Shown here piece by piece: positions 20,701-30,100 of a DNA stretch of 64,000 nucleotides. The DNA comes from Flavobacterium lipolyticum (lineage in GTDB: Bacteria; Bacteroidota; Bacteroidia; Flavobacteriales; Flavobacteriaceae). The notes under the pieces are model-generated. The model did not search any database. It was not told the DNA's origin and was given only the letters and a program-made list of their open reading frames with translations. The position numbers and the translations under genes are program-made. The stretch covers positions 234,647 through 298,646 of the forward strand of contig NZ_JAJJMN010000003.1 in the NCBI RefSeq assembly GCF_020905335.1, in the 5' to 3' direction. Numbering within the stretch: the first letter of the stretch is position 1; the number at the start of each line of letters is the position of its first letter.

Positions 20701-21826
20701 ATTCAATAAGGAAGAGATTGCAGAGACCCTTACCCGTCAGGAATTAACGCTCTCTTTTGATTTGAAAAAGGACCTTCCTTTAAGAATAAACATAATCAGA
20801 CTAAGCGATAACGAACACATTCTAAACATTACATTAAATCATATGGCCGCAGACGGCTGGTCTTTAAAAATACTTTTTGAGGAACTCATCAGGTATTATG
20901 ATAGTCTGGTAAAAGGGGAAGATATTTCTTTACCACCATTGCGAATTCATTATAAAGACTATGTATCATGGAAAAAAAATGATGAGGAACAACTGGTCAA
21001 AGACCAGAAGAGCAAAGAATTTTGGCTGCAGCAGTTGCACGGAGAACTACCGGTATCTAATCTTCCGGCAGACTATCCGCGCAAGAGTACGGTTAAAAAT
21101 TATGCAGGTGGAAATGTTTATGTAGAACTCTCTCAGGAACTGACCGCAAGTATAGAAAAACTGGTAATCACGAAAAATTCAACGCTTTTCTCTTTCTTAC
21201 TATCGGTATTAAACATAGCCATTTTTCGATATACAAGGAATCAGGACATCATTGTAGGCACTGTTGTTTCAGGAAGAGACATGCTCGAATTGGAAGAACA
21301 AATTGGGCTTTACATCAACACTATAGCCATCCGGAATATATTCGATCAGGATATTGATTTTACGGCACTGTACGAACAGGTACACCTTAATAATCTTCAA
21401 GTTTTTGAACATCAGAACTATTCTCTCGATTTACTGATAGACGAATTGTCCTTCAAAAATGACGCCTTAAAAACAGCTTCAATATTTAATGTAATGTTAG
21501 CGGTACAGAATTTTGACATTGTAAAAAATAGAAATATAGAGGGATTAGAAATTATTTCTTATGACGGTAAGTACTCGGAAGGAATAAGTAAATACGATCT
21601 GACTCTCGATGCGATGGTACAGGACAACCATACCATGCTAATTAACTTCGAATTTAATTCCGGTTTATTCAAACCCGCTACCATTAAGGCATTTTCTAAT
21701 TCATTTATACAAATTATGGAACAGGTGCTGCGTAGCCCCGATATAAAAATTTCAGAAATAAATTTATCCAATACAATCAAGTCAGAACCTGAAAAAGTTA
21801 GTAAAAAAATAAGTTTTAATTTTTAA
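11768..21826 (+). CDS. NRPS-1: half-C, A-PCP, C-A-PCP, C-A-PCP, terminal C
   Basis: Large nonribosomal peptide synthetase, 3352 residues from the ATG at 11768; a GTG at 11759 and an ATG at 11780 are alternatives. The protein opens with about 200 residues matching only the C-terminal lobe of a condensation domain, starting at the SKYW motif. A1 follows (about 215-725), with the carrier serine at 770 (LGGHS). Next are C (HHIIGDG, His956-957), A2 and PCP2 (Ser1803), then C, A3 and PCP3 (Ser2836). A last C domain (about 2880-3345, NHMAADG with the catalytic second His3025) has no A domain after it. Specificity codes read by eye are DASTIAAVCK for A1 (Tyr/aromatic-like) and DLYNNALTYK for both A2 and A3 (close to the McyA alanine code). 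Modules 2 and 3 are nearly identical at DNA level. The bare terminal C likely acts with the A domain of another synthetase. First gene of a tight operon. Confidence 0.95.
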   Translation: MDRNMESNNIYLVSKYWKKKIVNREKVLGLQQQQNSLPCITIEAKELNYFNRLTNKNVIAQYTVISAIYTFLLKKLIHEFDGYLVSNYNDQHHSLLLSFPVDLKISFKEYLQKIKLEILETLKHSDSNDAPIAEKTIVNDLSLLSHYGINFNSDAKLECNGILFHVKIEDTIEIHASYLEGFVKQTIVEYLVQHLNYFIVNLEQNVAFNLSEYPLLSPKEKHQLVVDFNDTNVAYPKDKTIVDLFEEQVAKTPNNVAVVFGATELTYSALSEKANQLAHYISSKHIVNNGDIIGVFLPKSDTGIISLLAIVKLGAVYLPIDTNYPQERIDYLIKDSGLKLLIANDATLNIDNCDTVVIESIDFDASSSDTINKAISSEDLAYVIYTSGSTGHPKGVMVEHRSVINMALDQIRSFEISESDTIAWFASVSFDASVSEILMSLYSGATLSIPTEEIIKDQDQFISFLKVTKVSVVTFPPSYLGLLTENDISGLRCIITAGESANPGKAKAIVKSGIDYYNAYGPTECAVCVSIYGVKNDFDKSIIPIGKPISNTQVYILDEALQLLPIGVTGKLYVSGAGVTRGYLNKPELTAEKFISNPFIEGSRMYDTGDFGCWLPDGTIEFLGRKDHQVKIRGYRIELGEIENAILESSENLQQVVVEVKEHHQEKVLVAYLVAKSEINKSELRAFLQERLPDYMIPGFYVALDALPLTPNGKIDRKSLPVVEGEDFIRKTYVAPKNDIENKLAVIWQEVLGIDTIGTTDNFFELGGHSLIISQVINRIHKQLGKTVSFKIFFANPTIEGLSKQLQINEYRAITKAPEAASYPLTASQSRLWTLSQLEGGSLAYNMPGVVRLTGLVNVNTFEESFRFLIHRHEILRTYFKTNDQGEVRQHILAAEQVNFSITEKDYSLVENQEAVIADYLQNKNNEPFDLEQAPLVRASLIKLKENQYVFFLSLHHIIGDGWSIEILLSEVIKTYNALTQGKAIDLPELSLHYKDYTLWLNEELHQERQQASEQYWLQQFQGELPVLDLPAFKTRPLVKTYNGHNLTQHYSKAFLEKLKTFSKQQDVTLFMTLMAGINALLHKYTAQDDIIIGTPIAGREHPDLENQLGLYLNTLAIRTKLKEKSSFIDLVALQKETLLGAYDHQNYPFDALVGKLNLKRDTSRSALFDVLVVLQNQGQLNNLNNEELINFEISDYDFKSKTAQLDMSFTFVETEGLNLRIDYNTDIYEESLIERIFLHFENLLTASIEQPEKNIREIHYLSEKEKHQLLTDFNNTAVAYPKDKTIVDLFEEQTARTPNTIAVVFEETELTYQELNESANQLANYLRENYSIEPNDLVGLKLERNEKMIVAMLGILKSGAAYVPIDIHYPEDRIAYIEKDSNSKVIIDGAVLERFSAVQEQYAKENLEKIHTTQDLAYVIYTSGTTGNPKGVMVEHRNAFELINWSDLEFDASKFEVMYAVTSYCFDLSIYEIFYPLSIGKKIRVLKNALDIKNYITKENKILLNTVPSVVRKLIEENTDLNNVSFINMAGEIVPVDIVSKLQAEKAEVRNLYGPSEDTTYSTNYVIQNQEYRSIPIGKPISNTQAYILDEALQLLPIGVTGKLYVSGAGVTRGYLNKPELTAEKFISNPFIEGSRMYDTGDFGCWLPDGTIEFLGRKDHQVKIRGYRIELGEIENAILESSENLQQVVVEVKEHHQEKVLVAYLVAKSEINKSELRAFLQERLPDYMIPGFYVALDALPLTPNGKIDRKSLPVVEGEDFIRKTYVAPKNDIENKLAVIWQEVLGIDTIGTTDNFFELGGHSLIISQVINRIHKQLGKTVSFKIFFANPTIEGLSKQLQINEYRAITKAPEAASYPLTASQSRLWTLSQLEGGSLAYNMPGVVRLTGLVNVNTFEESFRFLIHRHEILRTYFKTNDQGEVRQHILAAEQVNFTITEKDYSLVENQEAVIADYLQNKNNEPFDLEQAPLVRASLIKLKENQYVFFLSLHHIIGDGWSIEILLSEVIKTYNALTQGKAIDLPELSLHYKDYTLWLNEELHQERQQASEQYWLQQFQGELPVLDLPAFKTRPLVKTYNGHNLTQHYSKAFLEKLKTFSKQQDVTLFMTLMAGINALLHKYTAQDDIIIGTPIAGREHPDLENQLGLYLNTLAIRTKLKEKSSFIDLVALQKETLLGAYDHQNYPFDALVGKLNLKRDTSRSALFDVLVVLQNQGQLNNLNNEELINFEISDYDFKSKTAQLDMSFTFVETEGLNLRIDYNTDIYEESLIERIFLHFENLLTASIEQPEKNIREIHYLSEKEKHQLLTDFNNTAVAYPKDKTIVDLFEEQTARTPNTIAVVFEETELTYQELNESANQLANYLRENYSIEPNDLVGLKLERNEKMIVAMLGILKSGAAYVPIDIHYPEDRIAYIEKDSNSKVIIDGAVLERFSAVQEQYAKENLEKIHTTQDLAYVIYTSGTTGNPKGVMVEHRNAFELINWSDLEFDASKFEVMYAVTSYCFDLSIYEIFYPLSIGKKIRVLKNALDIKNYITKENKILLNTVPSVVRKLIEENTDLNNVSFINMAGEIVPVDIVSKLQAEKAEVRNLYGPSEDTTYSTNYVIQNQEYRSIPIGKPISNTQAYILDEALQLLPIGVTGKLYVSGAGVTRGYLNKPELTAEKFISNPFIEGSRMYDTGDFGCWLPDGTIEFLGRKDHQVKIRGYRIELDEIENAILESSENLQQVVVEVKEQHQEKVLVAYLVAKSEINKSELRAFLQERLPDYMIPGFYVALDALPLTPNGKIDRKSLPAVEGDDFIRKTYVAPKNDIENKLAVIWQEVLGIDTIGTTDNFFELGGHSLKAIKVINRIKTEIGSGIEISDIFKYPTISSQGGRLDLAFKKVYSPIVSIPKQDFYEMSDMQKRLWIISSLEEEAIYNIPFACILSGSLNVERFKEAVKRLIQRHESLRTRFVFFEGEPKQQIIAPENLEENLIHFIDLSEEFNKEEIAETLTRQELTLSFDLKKDLPLRINIIRLSDNEHILNITLNHMAADGWSLKILFEELIRYYDSLVKGEDISLPPLRIHYKDYVSWKKNDEEQLVKDQKSKEFWLQQLHGELPVSNLPADYPRKSTVKNYAGGNVYVELSQELTASIEKLVITKNSTLFSFLLSVLNIAIFRYTRNQDIIVGTVVSGRDMLELEEQIGLYINTIAIRNIFDQDIDFTALYEQVHLNNLQVFEHQNYSLDLLIDELSFKNDALKTASIFNVMLAVQNFDIVKNRNIEGLEIISYDGKYSEGISKYDLTLDAMVQDNHTMLINFEFNSGLFKPATIKAFSNSFIQIMEQVLRSPDIKISEINLSNTIKSEPEKVSKKISFNF
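13394..16492 (+). repeat. Tandem module repeat, copy 1 (3,099 bp)
   Basis: This block starts at ATTCCAATTGGCAAACC, within an A domain between motifs A5 and A6. It runs through the A C-terminal subdomain, PCP1, the next C domain and the A2 core. Copy 2 begins exactly 3,099 bp (1,033 codons) later at the same sequence. Only scattered single-base differences are seen by eye, for example Ser/Thr in VNFSITEKD versus VNFTITEKD. Confidence 0.95.
16493..19591 (+). repeat. Tandem module repeat, copy 2 (3,099 bp)
   Basis: Second copy, in frame and head to tail with copy 1, covering the end of A2, PCP2, C3 and the A3 core. The unit boundary inside the A domain means the duplication swaps a C-A core pair while keeping the A C-terminal subdomain and PCP. 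Confidence 0.95.
19592..20279 (+). repeat. Tandem module repeat, partial copy 3 (about 690 bp)
   Basis: The start of a third copy covers the A3 C-terminal subdomain and the first part of PCP3. It has more differences than copies 1 and 2 show to each other (GGGGAG to GATGAG, changing GELGEIE-type to DEIE) and ends at the HSL of PCP3, after which the sequence is unrelated to copies 1 and 2. Confidence 0.9.
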
Positions 21827-21836
21827 AGTAAAAAGT

Positions 21837-22910
21837 ATGTCGCAAACAAAACCTATTGTAAGTTCTTACAATGAATGGGACCCGTTAGAAGAAGTAATTG
21901 TTGGAACAATGGAAGGTGCATCAGTACCGCCCTGGCATGTTACCCTGAAAGCAACAATGCCTGAAAACCACTGGGATTTTTATAAAAAAAATGGAGGAAA
22001 ATTATTCCCTGCCGAACAGATAAAAGCTGCGCAGCTGGAACTGGACAACCTGGCTCATATATTGGAACAGGAGGGAGTAATCGTTAGAAGACCGGATCCG
22101 GTAGATTTTAACAGACCTTACAGCACTCCCGATTGGAAAAGCGAAGGCGGGTTATATAGCGCAATGCCACGCGATGTTTTATTGGTAATAGGTGAGAACA
22201 TCATTGAAGCTCCGATGCCTTGGCGATCAAGACATCATGAAGTGAATTCTTTCAGACCACTGATAAAAGAATATTTTAATAAGGGAGCAAAATGGTCGGC
22301 AGCTCCGAAGCCGCAATTGCTGGATGAACTTTATGATTATAATTATCAGGAAGGAAGCGGCAATGACCCTATTAATTATGTTATAAATGATTTTGAGCCG
22401 GTATTTGACGCCGCTGATTTTACCAAATGCGGTAAAGACATCTTTGTGCTTAAAAGCCATGTAACCAATGATGCAGGTATTAAGTGGCTCCAGCAGCACA
22501 TAGGGGATGACTATACCATTCATAAAATAGATTGTAATGACAGGCACCCGATGCACATTGACACCACTTTTGTACCGTTGGCACCAGGTAAACTGCTAAT
22601 CCACCCAGACAGGATGAACAAAATTCCTGAGATGTTCAAAAGTTGGGACATTATGAAAGCCCCTGCACCGGTGATGCCGGACAGTCAGGTTTTGTATATG
22701 AGCAGCAAATGGCTTACCATGAACACCTTTATGATTGACAGTGAAAGAATTCTGGTGGAGAAAAACGAAAAACCAACCATCGAAGCACTGAAAAAATTTG
22801 GGATGAAACCAATACCGTGCAGTTTTTACAATTTCAACACTTTTGGCGGAGGTTTTCACTGTGCAACATTGGATATACGAAGAACGGGCGAACTTAAATC
22901 CTACTTTTAA
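21837..22910 (+). CDS. Amidinotransferase (arginine:amine, AGAT/CyrA/SxtG family)
   Basis: 357 residues, full length for the glycine amidinotransferase family. The N terminus has the family motif NEWDPLEEVIVG. The catalytic acid lies in FDAADF (about 190-195), the histidine in DRHPMHIDTTFVPL (about 235-248) and the nucleophilic Cys342 in GGGFHCATLDIRR close to the C terminus. These enzymes move the amidino group of arginine to an amine, forming ornithine and a guanidino product. In this setting the acceptor is probably lysine, beta-lysine or Dap rather than glycine. The gene starts 10 bp after NRPS-1, and its stop overlaps the start of the aminomutase gene (TAATG). That indicates translational coupling and a shared pathway. 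Confidence 0.93.
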   Translation: MSQTKPIVSSYNEWDPLEEVIVGTMEGASVPPWHVTLKATMPENHWDFYKKNGGKLFPAEQIKAAQLELDNLAHILEQEGVIVRRPDPVDFNRPYSTPDWKSEGGLYSAMPRDVLLVIGENIIEAPMPWRSRHHEVNSFRPLIKEYFNKGAKWSAAPKPQLLDELYDYNYQEGSGNDPINYVINDFEPVFDAADFTKCGKDIFVLKSHVTNDAGIKWLQQHIGDDYTIHKIDCNDRHPMHIDTTFVPLAPGKLLIHPDRMNKIPEMFKSWDIMKAPAPVMPDSQVLYMSSKWLTMNTFMIDSERILVEKNEKPTIEALKKFGMKPIPCSFYNFNTFGGGFHCATLDIRRTGELKSYF

Positions 22911-24187
22911 TGCAAAATGAGCAAATAATTAGTACCGAAAAGGAGAAATCTTTTGTCCAATCCTATCGGCATCGGGAATGGAATGATGTTCCTGATGAGA
23001 AGTGGAACGATTGGAAATGGCAGTTAAGCAACAGGCTAAATAGCTTTGAAGAAATATCGGAAATTATCAATCTTACGCCTACCGAAGCTAACGCTTTAAA
23101 TCAGAACTCGTTGTTTAGAGTTGACATTACCCCTTATTTTTTGAGTCTGGTAGACAAAGACGATTTCAACTGCCCGATAAGGAGGCAGGTTTTGCCGACC
23201 GAGAAGGAAATGTATGATTTTAGCGGGATGAACGAAGATTCTTTAAGCGAAGACGAGTATTCCCCCGTGAATGGTATCGTACACCGGTATCCGGATCGCG
23301 TTTTAATGCTGATCACTACCCAGTGTGCATCTTATTGCAGGTATTGTACAAGAAGCAGGCTGGTAGGAGACAGTTCAAAAAATTACAACTCCACTGATTT
23401 TGACAATCAGATTGAATACATAAGCAACAATCCACAAATCCGGGACGTGCTGCTGTCGGGGGGTGATCCTTTACTGCTGCCCATTAAAAGACTGGAATCG
23501 ATCTTAATGCGATTAAGAGAAATTCCTCATGTCGAAATTATTAGACTTGGTACCAGAACACCAGTATTCAACCCCAATATTATAACTCAGGAGTTTTGCG
23601 ATATGGTAGAAAAATACCATCCTTTTTGGCTGAACATCCACGTGAATCATCCGAAAGAAATTACTCCGGAGTTACAACAGGCCTGTGACAAGCTGTTGAA
23701 AGCCGGCATTCCTTTAGGCAACCAGACCGTATTATTAAAAGGGATAAATGACACTGTCGAAATACAACGTAAGCTTTGTACCGAATTAGTGAAGATGCGG
23801 GTAAGACCTTATTATCTGTATCAATGTGATTTAGTAAAAGGAGCAGGCCATTTTCGAACTCCTATATCCAAAGGCATCGAGATTATGGAGGGACTAAGGG
23901 GGCATATTTCCGGATATGCCATTCCAACTTTTGTAATCGATGCACCTTACGGAGGCGGTAAAATTCCGTTGGCTCCAAACTATGTTTTAAGTCAGTCCCC
24001 AAATAAAGTTGTTTTAAGGAATTATGAAGGTTTTATTACCGTGTACACAGATTCGGATCATGAAGCGGATCTTGAAGTTACTTCGGGTAACAGGAAAGGC
24101 AAAGACATATCCATTATGGATTTGATTCAGGGCAATGAAAAATTTATAATGCCACAAAACTTTAGAAACTCAAAAAGAGAAGATTAA
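22910..24187 (+). CDS. Lysine/arginine 2,3-aminomutase family radical SAM enzyme
   Basis: 425 residues, similar along its length to lysine 2,3-aminomutase (KamA family). N-terminal DEKWNDWKWQL and HRYPDRVLMLIT are family motifs. The radical SAM cluster is CASYCRYC (CxxxCxxC, about 139-146). Other markers are VLLSGGDPLLL, GNQTVLLKGIND and VRPYYLYQCDL (Asp equivalent to the lysine-binding Asp293 of the clostridial enzyme). FVIDAPYGGGKIP carries the second acidic residue and the PLP lysine. It is therefore expected to move the alpha-amino group to the beta carbon of lysine or a guanidino analogue. Overlap with both neighbours (TAATG at each end) puts it in one coupled set with the amidinotransferase and NRPS-2. 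Beta-lysine, beta-arginine or beta-homoarginine are the likely products. Confidence 0.93.
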   Translation: MQNEQIISTEKEKSFVQSYRHREWNDVPDEKWNDWKWQLSNRLNSFEEISEIINLTPTEANALNQNSLFRVDITPYFLSLVDKDDFNCPIRRQVLPTEKEMYDFSGMNEDSLSEDEYSPVNGIVHRYPDRVLMLITTQCASYCRYCTRSRLVGDSSKNYNSTDFDNQIEYISNNPQIRDVLLSGGDPLLLPIKRLESILMRLREIPHVEIIRLGTRTPVFNPNIITQEFCDMVEKYHPFWLNIHVNHPKEITPELQQACDKLLKAGIPLGNQTVLLKGINDTVEIQRKLCTELVKMRVRPYYLYQCDLVKGAGHFRTPISKGIEIMEGLRGHISGYAIPTFVIDAPYGGGKIPLAPNYVLSQSPNKVVLRNYEGFITVYTDSDHEADLEVTSGNRKGKDISIMDLIQGNEKFIMPQNFRNSKRED

Positions 24188-27100
24188 TGGAGAATACCAA
24201 TACAACTTTAGACACCGTTTTAACTCTTACATCTGCAAAGTTCCTTAAACAAGAAAAATACTGGTCTGAAAGAATCGCTCAAATAGCAGAGAAAACGCAC
24301 TTAGTATTTACTAATAATACCAAAGTTTCTGATGATTTTGAGAGAGAGGAATACGTTTTCAGTATGGATGAGCCAATCAGTGAAAAGATTTTTTCCCTGG
24401 CAAAAGGAAATGATCTGTCTGTTTACGTCATATTGGATGCTGTTCTGAAAGTCATGCTTTATAACTATCTGGATCAGGATACAATCACTACAATTTCGTC
24501 AGTTTTATTAGAAAATGCCGATGAAGAAACACTCAATGATTCGGTTTATATATCCGGAGAAATTGATGCTTCAAATTCTTTTAAAGAGTTTGTAATGCAA
24601 TTGAGTGAGACCGTTGAGCTGTCTTATGAGAATCAGGATTATCCCCGGAATGTTTTAGCCGAAAAAATCAGTGGTAACAGCAACGACCTGTCCAACGTGT
24701 GGCATGTATTTGAGCCAATCCATGGAAGAGCTGAATCGACCGGCGATGATGTCGTTTTTACATTTGAAAAAAACGGCAATGTGCTTCAGGGTAAAATAGA
24801 AGCCAACCCGGCTGCTGTACCAGGCATCTATCTTAAGCAGATGGGGATTCATTTCCGGAATGTAGCGAGGGTGGTAATAAGCAACCCCGAAATTCTTATT
24901 CAGGATATCAGCCTATTTTCTGATAGTGAAATAAAATATTACGAAGACGGATGGAATCCACCTGTGAGTTTAGCTGCCCTTTCGGCTGATACGATCCATG
25001 CTGTTTTTGAAAGTCAGGCGGATAGTAACCCCGATAATTTATTTGCAATCGATTCCCAAAGCCAGCTTACTTATAGACAGGTAAACGAAAGGAGCAATCG
25101 GTTGGCACATTATCTATTGGAAAAAAACGACCTTAAAAATGCGGTAATTGGAATCTATTTAGAGAGATCGAATGACCTTATTATCTCCATATTGGCCATA
25201 CTAAAGGCAGGGGGTACATTCTTCATGATAGATCCTACACTTCCTGCCGACAGGATTGAGGTGATGCTTGCAGAAGTGAAAGTTCCGATGATCATTTCAA
25301 AAGCTCCCTACAGTAATGCTGTAGCTCATGAAAGCAGGACAATAGTAGATCTGGATCATTTGTCCTTAGAGCATTATCCGGTTACAAATAGTAAAGCTAC
25401 AGCCGGTCCAAAAGATCCGGCATATCTTATGTTCACTTCCGGTTCAACAGGTAACCCGAAAGCAGTACTTATTTTGCATGAATCTTTCGTTGCCAGAATG
25501 AGCTGGTTAACCAATCAGTACAACCTCACAGCTAACGATGTGACCATTCAGAAAACACCTTTGTCTTTTGATCCTTCCATTTGTGAAATGTTTCGTGGTG
25601 TGGCTTCAGGAGCAAAAATTTATTTTTTACCCAATGGCGAAGAGAAAAATCCAGAAGCTATTCTTGAAGCGGTAAGTACCTATAAAGTAACCACTATGGA
25701 TTTTGTTCCATCCATGCTTGCTGTTTTTTTGGATTATATCAATACGTTTGAAAATCACATTGAAAAACTGGCCACTTTAAGATGGATATTTACGGGTGCT
25801 GAAGCTCTTTCGTCCAGAGTTGTCAATTCTTTTAACGATACTTTGTTTGCTACAAATGGCACAAGATTAATAAATACGTGGGGCGCAACAGAAGTAACGG
25901 TTGATGTGACTTATTATGATTGTTCTGTATTTCCGTCGGAGCTTAAAAAAGTTTCAGTAGGAAAACCAATTGAAAATGCACGGCTATACTTACTCAATAA
26001 GTATAAAAAGTTTACACCAATGGGAATGATTGGTGAACTTTATGTAGCCGGTATTTATGTGTCAAATGGCTATTATAATGCTGAAGAACTGAATGCGGAA
26101 AAATTTGTTACCATTGAAAATTTTGGTACTACCCGATTTTACAAAACGGGCGATTTCGCAAGATGGCAACCGGACGGAAATTTAGATTTTATAGGAAGAA
26201 AAGACAATCAGTTAAAAGTTAGAGGTATACGAATAGAAAGTGCCGATATTGAGTACCAAATTCTAAAATTGAATGCCGTAAGTCAGGCTTTTGTAACGGT
26301 TATTCAGGATCCAAAAACAGAAAATGATTATCTGGCTTGTTACATCGTTCCCAAAAACAATAGCGAACCCATTAAGGCCGCAACGATCAAAGAAGAGCTG
26401 AAGACAAAACTGCCGGAGTATTACATGCCGGACTATTTTTTCTTTTTGGACAGCTTTCCTTTAACCGCAAATGAAAAAATCGATACCGCAAAACTTCCAA
26501 AGATTATCAATGCAAAAGACAGTCTGACTTCGGAATATGAAGCTCCCGGTACTGACTTAGAACGAAGCATTACCTTGATTTGGCAGGAACTCCTCAATTT
26601 AGAAAAGGTTGGGGTGAATGATTTGTTTTTTGACATTGGCGGACATTCTTTAAATGCGGTTTCGCTGATCTCGCTTTTGCATAAAAAATTGAGTATTAAA
26701 ATTGAGATAAAAGATATTTTTAAATACTCTACCATCAGATCGCTTGCCTCGTTTATTGAGGAAAATAAACTGGATTCTGCCTATTCTGAAATTCCAAAGA
26801 TTTCGGAAAAAAAATATTATAAAACAACCAGTTCTCAAAAGCGTCTTTGGTCTTTAAGTAAATTTGATGAGGCTTCTGTAGCCTATAATGTCCCGGTAGC
26901 CGCGGAACTTAAAGGGGAACTAAATATTGATTACTTAAAAAAAGCTTGTGCCGCTTTAATAGAAAGACATGAAATACTGAGAACAGCTTTCGTTCTTTTG
27001 GATGACGAAATCGTGCAGAACGTGTTGCCGTTCAGCCCGGAATTTTCAGCGTTGGAATATCTGGATTACAGCAAAGCAAACAATGGGGAGGCAAAAATCA

Positions 27101-30100
27101 ATAGCTATATTGAAGATTTCATTCAGCATAAATTTGATTTAGAAAAGGGACCGCTGATACAGCTAAGTCTCTTGAAAAAAGCGGATGACGATTATTTACT
27201 GCTCATCTGCATGCACCATATTATATCCGATTCCTGGTCTCTCAAAATAATAATGAAAGATATCTTATCGTATTATAATGCTTTTTCTGCCCAGATTCCG
27301 GTAAATCTTGCTCCCCTGGAAATTCAGAACAAGGATTATGCAGAATGGGAGAATAGTAATATCGATTTAAAAGAAAGAGCATACTGGAGTCAGAAACTCG
27401 AGGGAGATCTTTTGAAGATTGACCTGCCTTCGTTCAGCGAGCGTCCAAAAACGCAGACTTATAATGGAACTTATGTGGTTTACACGCTTCCGTCAAACAG
27501 TACAAAAAACCTGCAGGCACTAGGTAAAGAGTACAATGCGACGCTTTTCATGACCGCAATGTCTCTTTTTAATTATATATTTTATAAGTATACCGGAAAC
27601 ACTGACATTATACTGGGTACTGTTATTGCCAACAGAGAAAAATTATCGTTACAAGATCAAATCGGATTCTATATTAATACCTTAGTGATAAGGACACAAT
27701 TTGATCGGGATGGTAAGTTTTCGGACCTTATCAGTCTGACAAAAAATAATATAATTGAAGCCTTTGAGCATAAAGATTATCCTTTTGATGAGCTGGTCAA
27801 TGATATAAATATTAAGAGGGATTTAGGCCGCTCTCCGGTTTTTGATGTTTTGATTGAAACTCAAAATTATGCCAATACCATTTCTTCGGATGATAATCTG
27901 AGTGCAGAATCGGTTGAAGTGAATGTGATAAAAGCAGATAATAAAACAGCGATTTGTGATTTGAACATCATGCTGGTGGAACAAGCGAACGGAGAAATTA
28001 TTTTCAATGCCAGATACAATACTGACGTTTATGAGTCTGAGCATATCGAGCGTTTGTTCACTCATTTTAATTATTTGTTAGATCAGGTTGGAATTGATTC
28101 GGACAAAAACCTTAGCGATTATGATTTGCTGATTGAAGAAGACAAAAAACGCATCAGCCAATTCAACAAGACGGATAAATTGGTTCCTCAAAAAACAATT
28201 CCGAACTATATAAAAGAGCATTCGCAAACCAACCCTGATTTATGCGCGATTTTGTACAATGGCGTGCAAACCAGCTATGGTGAACTTCATAAGGAAAGCA
28301 GTCAGATTGCAGATTTCCTGTCATTAAATACCGATAATAAACTTATAGGGGTTTTAATGAAACGTTCGCCCGAAATCGTAAAAACCATTACAGGAGTATG
28401 GAAAGCGGGTATGACCTACCTGCCTTTTGACCCAACGTATCCTTACCAGCGTATCAAAAAGTTAATCAACGACGCCGGTCTGGAAATGCTTGTGATCGAT
28501 ACAAACTTTGTAAAAGAAGCAATGTTATTGCAGTGGGATTGTCCGGGTCTTAAAAGTATCTTTTGTGTCAACAGTGAAAATATCTTTCTGGAAGCCGAAT
28601 CAAAAAATGCTTCTATGAACAGAGATCTTTGGGAGTATGTAGCCGAACGTTCTACTGATGATATCACGGCTGGTGGCTGGCTCAACAGTTATACCGGTAA
28701 ACCTTTCAGCCGGGAAGAGATGAACGAGTATCGTGAAAATGCCCGATTCAAGATAAGCCAGGAAATAAACACAAAATCGAAAGTACTGGAAATAGGTTGT
28801 AGCTCAGGAATTACCATGTTTGCCATCGCTCCTTTGGTTAGGGAATATCACGGGGTAGATTTATCGGCAAACGTTTTAAAAAACAACGAAGCAACGATTA
28901 AGGAATTAGAGCTTGATAATATTCAACAACACAACCTTTTTGCCCATGAAATTGACCAAATTCAGACGGGTGATTTTGATCTGATTGTTATCAATAGTGT
29001 TATACAGAATTTTCATGGCTATAATTATCTCCTGGATGTATTGGAAAAATGTTTTGCCTTATTGGACAATCATGGGAAAATTTTCATTGGAGATATCATG
29101 GACAACGATAAGAAAGAAAGTCTGATAACTTCCCTGCAAGATTATAAAGAGGCCAATAACAATGAAAGAGTTAAACTGGAGTGGGACGAAGAATTTTTTG
29201 TGGAAAGATATTTCTTTGATGATTTAAAGTTTAAATACAATTTCATCAGCGAGGTACTGCATACCGATAAAATTGGAAGTATTGAAAATGAATTGTACTC
29301 TTTTCGCTATGATACCCTAATTTCTTTAGATAAATCTCAAACAAACACCGCCGAAGGTTTGCAAAAAAGGTATCAGTACGACAAGCGTTCCCTTAAAAAA
29401 GAGAACGATACCTATTCTGATTTGTCCAATTTAGACGAGGCTGCTTATATCATTTACACTTCCGGTTCAACGGGCGAACCCAAAGGTGCAATTTTACATC
29501 ATTTGGGGATGATGAATCATATCTATGCCAAAATTGACGACCTCGAAATAACGGCTGATAGTGTAGTGGCACAAAATGCTTCACAGGGATTTGATATTTC
29601 GATATGGCAGTTTTTTGCTGCTCTGGTTCAGGGAGGGTCAATTGTCATTTATGATGATGATACGATAACAAATCCCGAAAACCTGTTGTATCATTTAACT
29701 TCAGATCAGGTAAGCATACTTGAAGTCGTGCCTTCTTATCTCTCACTGTTATACAATTCGGCAGAAAACAATGGTTTTAAGGAACTGGAGCATTTAAAAT
29801 ATCTGTTAGTTACGGGTGAGACGGTACATCATGCCCTGATCAGCAAATGGTTTGATGCCTTTCCGAATATCCCGATTGTCAATGCATACGGGCCAACAGA
29901 AACCTCTGATGATATTACACATTATATCATGAAAGAGTGTCCTCAGGGGCCAAACATATTAATTGGAAAAACTTTACAGAATTTCAGGATCTACATCATC
30001 GACGATTCGTTTCAACAGGTTCCGATAGGAGTAAGGGGAGAAATTGTAGTTTCAGGTATTGGAGTCGGATATGGGTATCTGAACAATCCTCAAAAAACGA

